From Acidimicrobiia bacterium (GTDB taxonomy: Bacteria > Actinomycetota > Acidimicrobiia > IMCC26256 > JAMXLJ01): 38,846 nt of DNA. The position numbers and the translations under genes are program-made. Where the stretch lies: NCBI GenBank assembly GCA_035651955.1, contig DASRES010000089.1, positions 1 through 38,846 of the forward strand. Direction: 5' to 3'. Positions 7,670 to 15,344 of this stretch are shown one piece after another (the first letter of the stretch is position 1; each line of letters opens with the position of its first letter). The notes under the pieces are model-generated. The model did not search any database and had not been told where the DNA came from. It was given only the letters and a program-made list of their open reading frames with translations.

Positions 7670-8236
7670 GTGGCGATCGACCTCGACCTCCCGCCCGAGA
7701 GCATGCAGCGCGAGAAGGCGGTCGGCTTCTGGTTCGAGGGGGATGTCCTCCGTGTCCGCGCGCACCTGCGGGACACGTACACCGATCCCGACCGCGACGC
7801 GCTCGTGCTGCACGAGTACCGCGTCGAGCTCGCCGTCGACCGGACGTCGATGATCGTCACCGACGCTCGCGCCGACCCGATCCACCTGCCGTACGCGGAG
7901 TGCTTCGACGCGCCCGCGAACATCGGGCGGCTGGTCGGGCTCCGGCTGCGTCCCGGCTTCACCAACGAGGCGCTCGACCGGTTGCAGGGCGAGGCGGGGT
8001 GCACGCACCTCGGCTCGCTGATCTCGGACCTCTCGATCGCGTCGTTGTTCCACGGCTACATCACGTTGCGCGCCCACGAGCGCGAGCACGGCCGCATCCC
8101 GGTCATGCCCGCGGACGACCACCGCACCGGGATCTGCGCCGGGTGGCGTCGCGGTGGCGCGCTCGCGACGTGGATGGAGTCGGGCCGCGGGATCGCGCCG
8201 AGCCCGATCTACCCGGGCACGATGCGCGATGACTGA
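7670..8236 (+). CDS. DUF2889 family protein
   Basis: This 188-residue soluble protein matches the DUF2889 pattern: an N-terminal beta-rich part, an AECF segment (about 83-86), LRPGFTNEALDRLQGE, then GCTHL (about 109-113). DUF2889 has no assigned reaction that I know of. I see no signal peptide or membrane segment. The start is the GTG at 7670, about eight bases after the TACGCT box with no Shine-Dalgarno sequence. It is the first gene of an operon with a CoA-ligase-like protein, an ANL fragment and an amidohydrolase. It overlaps the ligase gene by eight bases, so a role in the same pathway is likely. Confidence 0.8.
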   Translation: MAIDLDLPPESMQREKAVGFWFEGDVLRVRAHLRDTYTDPDRDALVLHEYRVELAVDRTSMIVTDARADPIHLPYAECFDAPANIGRLVGLRLRPGFTNEALDRLQGEAGCTHLGSLISDLSIASLFHGYITLRAHEREHGRIPVMPADDHRTGICAGWRRGGALATWMESGRGIAPSPIYPGTMRDD

Positions 8237-9554
8237 CGCGCCGGTGGCGACGGACCGCTACTTCGAGCCGGACGCGGAGACGATGCCGCGCGACCGGCTC
8301 GAGGCCCTGCAGGAGGAGAAGCTCCTCGGGGACCTGTTGCCGTGGGCGTACGCGCGCTCACCGCTCGTCCGCTCGACGTGGGACGCCGCGGGCGTCACGA
8401 TCGACGACGTGAAGACGATGGACGACTTCCGCGAGAAGGTCCCGTTCGTCGACAAGGACGCGATCCGGCGCTTCCGCGACGTCGGCGGCGATCGCTACGG
8501 CGGCCTGCTGTGCGTCGACCCGCTGCGGGCCGGCGGTCCGTTCACCGCGGTGTTCTCGACCTCGGGCACGACGGGCGACCCGACGCTCGTCCCGTCCGTC
8601 ACCTCGGGCCCGAGCATCCTGACGCGCGAGTTCTGGGAGATGGGCTGCCGGCCGGGTGACCACTTCGTCGAGATGCTGTTCACGTACCGCGGGCCGGGCA
8701 TCCACCACACGATCCGCGGCATCGGCGCGACGCCGGTCTTCGCCGACCACAGCCCGTTCGACTTCCCGACCGTCTACCGGTTCAGCCGCGAGCTCCGCCC
8801 GACGGGGTGGTACACGATGTCGACGCCACTGATCCTCGCGCTCGACCAGATGGCACCCGCGATGGGCATCGACCCGGTCGACCTGTTCGCCAGCTACAAG
8901 GGCGTGGTCTACGCGGGTGAGCCGCTCGGTGCACGTGCGCGCTCGCTGCTCGAGGGCTGGGGCGTGAGCTTCTTCGTGCACACCGGCGTCGCCGACGTCG
9001 GCGCGGCGACCGAGTGCCGCGAGCACGACGGCTGCCACATCTGGGAGGACATGGCCTTGGTCGAGGTGCTCGACCCCGACGGCGACCAGCCCGTGCGCGA
9101 CGGCGAGCGCGGCGAGCTCGTCGGCACGACGCTCGTCGACAAGATCGCGCCGCTGGTGCGCTACCGCTCCGACGACCTCGTGCGCGTCACGCGCGACCGG
9201 TGCGCATGCGGTCGGACGCACGCGCGCATGTGGCCGATCGGACGCAAGAGCGACGAGCTGCTCGTCGACGGCATGTCCGTGCTCCCGGGCGACGTGTGGC
9301 CGGCGATCGAAGCGGTCCCCGAGACCGCGGCGGCGCTGTTCCAGGTGATCCGGCCCGGGCGCGAGGTGGACCGCCTGCGGTTGCGGGTCGGGTACGCGAG
9401 CGAGGGACCGCGCGGGCTCGACGACCTGCGGACGCGCGTCGTCGACTCGGTGCACCGCACCGTCGGCGTGCAGCCGGACGTCGAGCTCGTCCCGAACGAG
9501 GAGCTCCTTCGGCAGGGGCCGCCGCACAAGATCCCGCGGGTGGCGCGCCGGTGA
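8229..9554 (+). CDS. phenylacetate-CoA-ligase-like AMP-dependent enzyme
   Basis: This 441-residue enzyme is close to the usual length of PaaK-type ligases. The phosphate loop STSGTTGDPT (110-119) is intact. RYRSDDLV and CACGRTHARM match the region before the hinge of PaaK relatives, and a lysine sits near the end (K434 in PPHKIPRVARR). It should activate an aromatic or similar carboxylic acid to its CoA thioester using ATP; the acid is unknown. The ATG at 8229 overlaps the DUF2889 stop (ATGACTGA). Upstream in-frame codons lie inside that gene. Its stop overlaps the next start as GTGA. Compared with the synthetase-like gene at 5512-7068, all catalytic motifs look sound. Confidence 0.85.
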   Translation: MTDAPVATDRYFEPDAETMPRDRLEALQEEKLLGDLLPWAYARSPLVRSTWDAAGVTIDDVKTMDDFREKVPFVDKDAIRRFRDVGGDRYGGLLCVDPLRAGGPFTAVFSTSGTTGDPTLVPSVTSGPSILTREFWEMGCRPGDHFVEMLFTYRGPGIHHTIRGIGATPVFADHSPFDFPTVYRFSRELRPTGWYTMSTPLILALDQMAPAMGIDPVDLFASYKGVVYAGEPLGARARSLLEGWGVSFFVHTGVADVGAATECREHDGCHIWEDMALVEVLDPDGDQPVRDGERGELVGTTLVDKIAPLVRYRSDDLVRVTRDRCACGRTHARMWPIGRKSDELLVDGMSVLPGDVWPAIEAVPETAAALFQVIRPGREVDRLRLRVGYASEGPRGLDDLRTRVVDSVHRTVGVQPDVELVPNEELLRQGPPHKIPRVARR

Positions 9555-10258
9555 GCGCGACGACGCGGATGCCGCCGCCGGACGTGTGGGGCGTCGGTCG
9601 GGTCGTCGTGGGCGGCGAGGCCTTGCCCTGGCCGGTCAGCGCGGCCGACGTCGAGGACGAGACGACGTCGCAGTCGCGCGCGCTCGCCCGTCTCGGCGTC
9701 CGGGAGGGTGACGTCGTCGTGCTCTGCTCGCTGCTGTCGCAGGCGATCCACGTGTTCCCGCTCGAGCAGGCCGTCAACGCGCTCGGCGCGCGGTACTCGT
9801 CGACCGACGCGACCGAGTTCGACGCGTTCCGGACCGCGGCGATGATCCGCCAGGTCGAGCCGCGCGCGGTGATCGGTGTGAACGGCGCAGTGGTGAGCGG
9901 GCTGCGCGAGCTCGGTCGCGAGCTGCGCGACGTGTTCGCGTCGGTTCCGGTCGTCGTCGCGGCCGACGCCGACGCGTGGCGCGCGCTGCGCGATGCCGGT
10001 CTCGCGCCCTTCCGGTGGAGGATGCTCGGCCCGACGAGCGTGTTCGAGTGCGAGGTGCGCGACGGGCTCCACGTCGACGCGACGCGGTGGCGCGTCGAAC
10101 GCGGCGATGCAGGTGCGTTGCTGCTGACGAGCCTCACGCCCCGGCTGACGGCGTGCGACCGGTTCGTGACCGGGGTGCGCGGCGACGTCGTCCTGGAGCC
10201 CTGCGCGTGCGGGAGCGACGAGCCGCGTGTGCGCGCGGAGGAGGCCGTGGACGGATGA
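9551..10258 (+). CDS. small ANL-like protein of unknown function
   Basis: This 235-residue protein resembles only the N-terminal part of AMP-binding enzymes: GVREGDVVVLCSLLSQAIHV, a helix, then LGARYSSTDATEFDAF and PRAVIGVNGAV. I find no phosphate loop and no adenylation lysine. The C-terminus (EPCACGSDEPRV) recalls the CxCG segment of PaaK-type ligases. It overlaps the preceding ligase (GTGA) and the following amidohydrolase (ATGA), so it is kept in frame and expressed with them. It may be a non-catalytic partner of the ligase or an acyl- or nucleotide-binding protein. The gene looks intact rather than decayed. The assignment is by pattern only. Confidence 0.65.
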   Translation: MSATTRMPPPDVWGVGRVVVGGEALPWPVSAADVEDETTSQSRALARLGVREGDVVVLCSLLSQAIHVFPLEQAVNALGARYSSTDATEFDAFRTAAMIRQVEPRAVIGVNGAVVSGLRELGRELRDVFASVPVVVAADADAWRALRDAGLAPFRWRMLGPTSVFECEVRDGLHVDATRWRVERGDAGALLLTSLTPRLTACDRFVTGVRGDVVLEPCACGSDEPRVRAEEAVDG

Positions 10259-11331
10259 CCCAGACGTACCGGGACATGCTGTTCGTCTCCACGGACTCGC
10301 ACGTGACCGAGCCGATCACGCTCTACGAGGCGGGCGTTCCGTCGGCACTGCGCGAACGGGTGCCGCGCATCGTCGAGCAGGACGGGTGGCGCACGCTGCT
10401 CGTCGAGGGCCTCGGCCCGCGCAAGCTCATGCCGGCGAGCGCCCTCGCCAACGCGGTCATCGGTGACGTCGACACCGCGAGCCGCCGTGCGGACCAGGAA
10501 CGGGACGGTGTGCGCGCGGAGGTCGTGTTCCCGACGTTCGCGCTCCAGGCCTGCTTCGCGTCCGACGATCCCGCGCTGCAGGCCGCGTTGTGCCAGGCGT
10601 ACAACGAGTGGGCGATGGACGCGCTCGGCGGTGAGCATCGCGTGCTGCCCGTCGGTCTCGTCCCGATGCTCGACCTCGACGACGCGGTCCGGATCGCGCG
10701 CGGGCTCGCGTCGGCCGGGTGCCGCGCGCTGTTCCTCCCCGCGCGCGTCCCGCAACGCCCGTACAACGACGCCGAGTACGACCGGTTCTGGGCCGTGGCG
10801 GAGGAGCTCGGGCTCCCCGTGACGTTTCACTCCGGCACGGGGTACGAGCCCCGGATCGTCCGCGGCCCGGGCGGCGCGGTGATCAACTACCTGCTCGGCG
10901 CGCAGCTCGACGGGCCGACCGTGCTGCTGATGCTCGCCGCGGGCGGCGCGCTGGACCGGTTCCCGTCGCTGCGCGTCGTGACGGTCGAGACGGGCGCGGC
11001 GTGGCTCGGCTGGATCATGACCCAGGCGGACGCGATCTACGAGGACCACGCCGCGTTCGCGCGACCGAAGCTGTCGCTCAAGCCGAGCGAGCTCATCCGC
11101 CGGCAGTGCTACGCGACGTTCATGTACGACCCGATCGCGATCAACAACCGCCACCTGACGGGCGTCGAGACGCTGCTGTGGGGCAACGACTATCCGCACC
11201 CCGAGGGCACGTGGCCCGGCTCGCAGGACGTCGCCGCGAAGCAGTTCGCCGACGTGCCCGACGACGAGCTGCGCGCGATCGTGGGTGGGACCGCCGCCGA
11301 CGTCTTCGGGTTCGACCTCGCAAAGCTGTGA
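10255..11331 (+). CDS. amidohydrolase 2 family metal-dependent hydrolase/decarboxylase
   Basis: This 358-residue TIM-barrel protein carries the amidohydrolase-2 hallmarks: an N-terminal DSHVTEP (about 14-20), VTFHSGTG in mid-sequence and GNDYPHPEG near the C-terminus, the last holding the conserved aspartate. Family members include ACMSD-like decarboxylases and hydrolases of ring-cleavage products. The usual N-terminal HxH is replaced by DSH, as in the common subgroup that begins ADSHVxEP. The ATG at 10255 overlaps the previous stop as ATGA. It is the last complete gene in its operon. Placed after a CoA ligase, it might act on an aromatic or cyclic acid or its CoA ester; that is a guess. Confidence 0.85.
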   Translation: MTQTYRDMLFVSTDSHVTEPITLYEAGVPSALRERVPRIVEQDGWRTLLVEGLGPRKLMPASALANAVIGDVDTASRRADQERDGVRAEVVFPTFALQACFASDDPALQAALCQAYNEWAMDALGGEHRVLPVGLVPMLDLDDAVRIARGLASAGCRALFLPARVPQRPYNDAEYDRFWAVAEELGLPVTFHSGTGYEPRIVRGPGGAVINYLLGAQLDGPTVLLMLAAGGALDRFPSLRVVTVETGAAWLGWIMTQADAIYEDHAAFARPKLSLKPSELIRRQCYATFMYDPIAINNRHLTGVETLLWGNDYPHPEGTWPGSQDVAAKQFADVPDDELRAIVGGTAADVFGFDLAKL

Positions 11332-11336
11332 GGAGG

Positions 11337-11525
11337 TGGCCCGGGAAGAACCGGATGCACCTCGACGTGCACACGCGCGACGTCCCGGCCGAGGTGGCGC
11401 GGCTCGAGGAGCTCGGCGCGCGGCGGGTCGACGACGAGGTGCGCGAGGAGCACGGCGGCCACTGGGTCGTCATGACCGATCCCGAGGGCAACGAGCTCTG
11501 CGTCTGCGACGGCGGCTGCTGCTGA
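11337..11525 (+). pseudogene. C-terminal half of a VOC/glyoxalase-like protein
   Basis: The reading frame gives KNRMHLDVHTRDVPAEVARL followed by a stretch ending HWVVMTDPEGNELCV. This matches the second half of the common VOC/glyoxalase fold (about 60 residues), and the first half is absent. The only in-frame start is ATG 11355, which would give 56 residues and remove GKNR. A perfect AGGAGG (11331-11336) lies 18 bases before it, too far for normal initiation. That pattern fits loss of the start and N-terminal half between ribosome site and remnant. A small VOC half-domain that dimerises cannot be excluded. It ends just before a strong terminator. Confidence 0.6.
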
Positions 11526-11530
11526 GTCAC

Positions 11531-11572
11531 GCGTCGCATGGGGTGGTCCCGCGGGACCACCCCACTCGACGT
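11531..11572. terminator. bidirectional intrinsic terminator
   Basis: A perfect GC-rich palindrome (11540-11563, GGGGTGGTCCC joined to its complement) extends by further pairing of GTCGC with GCGAC-like flanks, with a small internal mismatch. It lies between the converging VOC remnant and lipoprotein genes. No U-tract follows. It does not share the arm of the repeated hairpins. Confidence 0.75.
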
Positions 11573-11593
11573 CATGTACGTGACCGGCGCGCC

Positions 11594-12988
11594 CTACGGC
11601 TCGAAGTCGTACGTCGCCGTGCCGTTCACGCCACCGACGTTCACGGCGACGGTCAGCGAGTCGACGTTGCCGGTGTAGCCGCTGCTCCAACCGCTGCCGG
11701 CCTTGAGCCAGATGCCACCGCCGACGGGCTGACCGTTGCTCTGGTTCGTGATGCCGCGGATCGCGGCGTTCGGGTACGCGGCCTTCAGCGCCGCGAAGGA
11801 GCACGGCTGCGCCTCGGTGCACTGCTTCGCCTGCGCGACACCGCCGACGATCGGCGTCCCGGTCTGCCACCACCCGGACGGCGCGCTCAACGGGTTCCAC
11901 GTCTGCCACACGTCGTCGGTGACGGCCCCCTGGTTGGCCAGGCTCGGCTCGAACACGACGCGACCCTGGAAGCCGGTGCTGCCGTCGGTCGTGTCGTAGT
12001 CGGTGTCGAACTGCAACGTCGTGGCGTTGCCGGCGGACGCCTGGGAGAACGTCTTGTACGACAGGAACTGGAGCTGGTCGAACCGGGTGCCCGCGTAGAT
12101 CCCGGTCGCGAGGGCTTCACCACCGGTCCCGTCGACCTGGAGTTGCGCGCTGCCCGCGCCGTCCGATCCGTTCGGTCCGGTGACGAACGACCCGCTGACC
12201 GTTCCGCTCTGGTTGTCGTTCACGAACCCGAAGCCGAGGCTGGACGCGTTGGCCGTGTTCACGGTGACGTGCCCGTCACCGGGCTCGAAGTTGTTCTCGA
12301 TGGTGTTGGTGCCGATCCCGATCACGACGTTGTCGGTCGCCGCGACGAGACCGTTCGTGACAGGTCCACCCGCCCGCACCATGAGCAGACCGGGCACCCC
12401 GTTCACCGTCGGGCGGATCGTCGCGTGGGGGTAGGCGTTCATCACCTGCGACCACGTGCAATACGAACCCTGCGTGCAGATCGGCGACTGGGAGGTGCCG
12501 GCGACGATCGGGGTGCCCGACGAGTACCACGCCGCTGCTCCCGTCATCGTGTCCCAGGTCTGCCACGTGTTCCCGAGCACGGACCCGGCCCGCGCGGGTA
12601 CGAACACGAGCCGGCCCTGGTACGTCGTGTTCTCGTCGCTCGAGTCGTAGTCGACGTCGAACTCGAGCGCCGGCGTCTCGTTCGAGGATCCGGTGAACGC
12701 CTGGTACGTCGAGTACTTCAGCGCGGTGATCGACGACAGGGCGGTCCCCGAGTACGAGCCCGTCGCGATGTCCTCGCGGCCGGTCGCGTCGACGGTCAGC
12801 AACGCGCTGCCCCGTCCTGCGGGCGGCGTCGCGGGCCCGTTGACGAAGACCCCGGTGGCGTGACCGCCGCTCGGGCTCTCGTTGTAGAAGAACCAGCCGA
12901 CCGGTGCCTGCGGCGTGACGACCGCCTTGCACCCGGCCAGGGCGCCGATGAGCGCGACGAGCGCGCCGACGAGCAAGAGCTTGCGCAC
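11594..12988 (-). CDS. secreted lipoprotein with two copies of one domain
   Basis: This 464-residue protein has a lipoprotein signal: basic VRK, a hydrophobic stretch, then LAGC with the lipidated cysteine at residue 20. The rest is two homologous repeats, about 31-236 and 251-464. Both share ATGxYxGT, LxFDxDYD, QGRxVFxP, WQTW, GTPIV and AYPxAxIR, and both end in FEP. Each repeat holds a CxxxxxC pair (171/177 and 390/396), probably a disulfide. The pattern suggests a beta-sandwich outer-surface protein. I do not recognise a function; ligand binding is possible. The GTG at 12988 has GGGAGG five bases upstream. It is a single gene ended by the palindrome at 11531-11572. Despite the catabolic surroundings I see no link to them. 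Confidence 0.85.
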   Translation of the reverse strand: MRKLLLVGALVALIGALAGCKAVVTPQAPVGWFFYNESPSGGHATGVFVNGPATPPAGRGSALLTVDATGREDIATGSYSGTALSSITALKYSTYQAFTGSSNETPALEFDVDYDSSDENTTYQGRLVFVPARAGSVLGNTWQTWDTMTGAAAWYSSGTPIVAGTSQSPICTQGSYCTWSQVMNAYPHATIRPTVNGVPGLLMVRAGGPVTNGLVAATDNVVIGIGTNTIENNFEPGDGHVTVNTANASSLGFGFVNDNQSGTVSGSFVTGPNGSDGAGSAQLQVDGTGGEALATGIYAGTRFDQLQFLSYKTFSQASAGNATTLQFDTDYDTTDGSTGFQGRVVFEPSLANQGAVTDDVWQTWNPLSAPSGWWQTGTPIVGGVAQAKQCTEAQPCSFAALKAAYPNAAIRGITNQSNGQPVGGGIWLKAGSGWSSGYTGNVDSLTVAVNVGGVNGTATYDFEP

Positions 12989-13115
12989 GGGAACCTCCCT
13001 GCCGAACCGTGCCAACCGGTCCCACCGCCGGTCGAGAGTGGGCACCGGGCTACACCCTGGGGACGCGCCGAGCAAGCACCTCGCCGGACGAGCGGTCGGC
13101 AAGAATGGGCCGCGG

Positions 13116-13961
13116 ATGGAGTTCGTGATCGCGCGGAACCCGGACGAGACGTCGTCGTTGCCGTTCCTGCTCCGCTTGCCGCTCGGCCCTCGCGGCGTCG
13201 CGCTGAAGGCGCGCGACACGTGGCCGCGGACGAGCAAGGTGTACTGCCACCGCGCCGACGAGTGGCCGGCAGACGGGCTGGAGGTCGTCGAGCGCGTGCC
13301 CGTGCGCTCGTGCGTCCGGCGTGGCGCGGCCATCGACCTCGTGCTCGCCCGTTCCCGCGAGAATCGCTCGCAGTTCGTGTTCGCGCGCGCACGTGGTCGC
13401 GAGGTCATCTTCTGGCAGAGCGCGCGCACGACCAAGCAGGCGCGGCCCGCGGTCGCGCTGCCGACTCGCCGCGCCGCCGGGTACGTCCTCGACATCGTCG
13501 TCGACAGCCACGAGCGCTACGCATGGACGTTCCGGCGCCAGCAGGCGACGACACGCCGTCGCGCACTGCCCGCAGGCGACTACGCGGTGATGGACGGCGA
13601 CACGATCCTCGCGACCGTCGAACGCAAGAGCCTCGCCGATCTCGTCTCGACGTTGACGACCGGGAAGCTGCGCTACGTGCTCGCCGATCTCGCCGTCGTC
13701 CCGCGCGCCGCGCTCGTCGTCGAGGACCGGTGGTCGTCGGTGTTCAAGCTCGAGCGCGTGCGCCCGTCGATCGTCGCCGACGGTCTCGCCGAGATGCAGG
13801 TCCGGTTCCCGACCGTGCCGATCGTCTTTTGCGAGACGCGCGCGCTGGCCGAGGAGTGGACCTACCGCTTCCTCGGCGCCGCGCTCGCCCACCGTGTGGA
13901 GGAGACGCACGGCGACGCGCGGGCCGCCGCGCTCGACACCCCGCCGCTCTCGGACGCGTGA
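13116..13961 (+). CDS. ERCC4-domain nuclease
   Basis: This 281-residue protein has a C-terminal XPF/ERCC4-type nuclease domain. The catalytic pattern GD(x)n-ERK-xxx-D is complete: G154-D155, E169-R170-K171 and D175 (VERKSLADL), preceded by DSHER at 130-134 where XPF-like enzymes have another acidic site. XPF relatives cut branched or flapped DNA near ss/ds junctions. There is no tandem HhH domain, which XPF has at its C-terminus. The first 115 or so residues are of unknown fold. The ATG at 13116 was chosen as the first in-frame start close to the conserved part, though no clear ribosome site is seen. It stands alone among metabolic genes; its function is likely DNA repair or processing. Confidence 0.85.
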   Translation: MEFVIARNPDETSSLPFLLRLPLGPRGVALKARDTWPRTSKVYCHRADEWPADGLEVVERVPVRSCVRRGAAIDLVLARSRENRSQFVFARARGREVIFWQSARTTKQARPAVALPTRRAAGYVLDIVVDSHERYAWTFRRQQATTRRRALPAGDYAVMDGDTILATVERKSLADLVSTLTTGKLRYVLADLAVVPRAALVVEDRWSSVFKLERVRPSIVADGLAEMQVRFPTVPIVFCETRALAEEWTYRFLGAALAHRVEETHGDARAAALDTPPLSDA

Positions 13962-13986
13962 CCGCCACGAAGTCGCGGTCACGCCA

Positions 13987-14004
13987 TCCCGCGAGGACGC
14001 GGGA
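13987..14004 (+). terminator. possible terminator after the nuclease gene
   Basis: TCCCGCG (13987-13993) and CGCGGGA (13998-14004) form a seven-pair stem with an AGGA loop, 26 bases after the nuclease stop. There is no U-tract. The rest of the 13962-14096 gap shows no gene, only the ribosome site of the thiolase. Confidence 0.4.
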
Positions 14005-14096
14005 CGACGGCGACCGGCGCGGATCGGCGGCGCCCGAGCCCGCGCGCCACGATGGAGCACCCCCCACTCGTGACCGACCGTTCCGAGGAGCCGATC

Positions 14097-15284
<1,188 letters not shown>

Positions 15285-15287
15285 TAG

Positions 15288-15332
15288 AGATGCGGCACTG
15301 AGCACCGGATTCCGGTGCTCAGTGCCGCATCT
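15288..15332. repeat. repeated hairpin, copy 3 (perfect)
   Basis: Two perfectly complementary 22-base arms (15288-15309 and 15311-15332) flank one central base. The left arm reads AGATGCGGCACTGA and then GCACCGGA. The outer 13 bases equal those of copy 1, and the apex CCGGA-T-TCCGG equals the CCGGA-A-TCCGG of copy 1. The four bases between differ and are changed on both arms. It lies between the converging thiolase and acyl-CoA dehydrogenase genes. Confidence 0.85.
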
Positions 15333-15344
15333 TCGTCACGTGCG

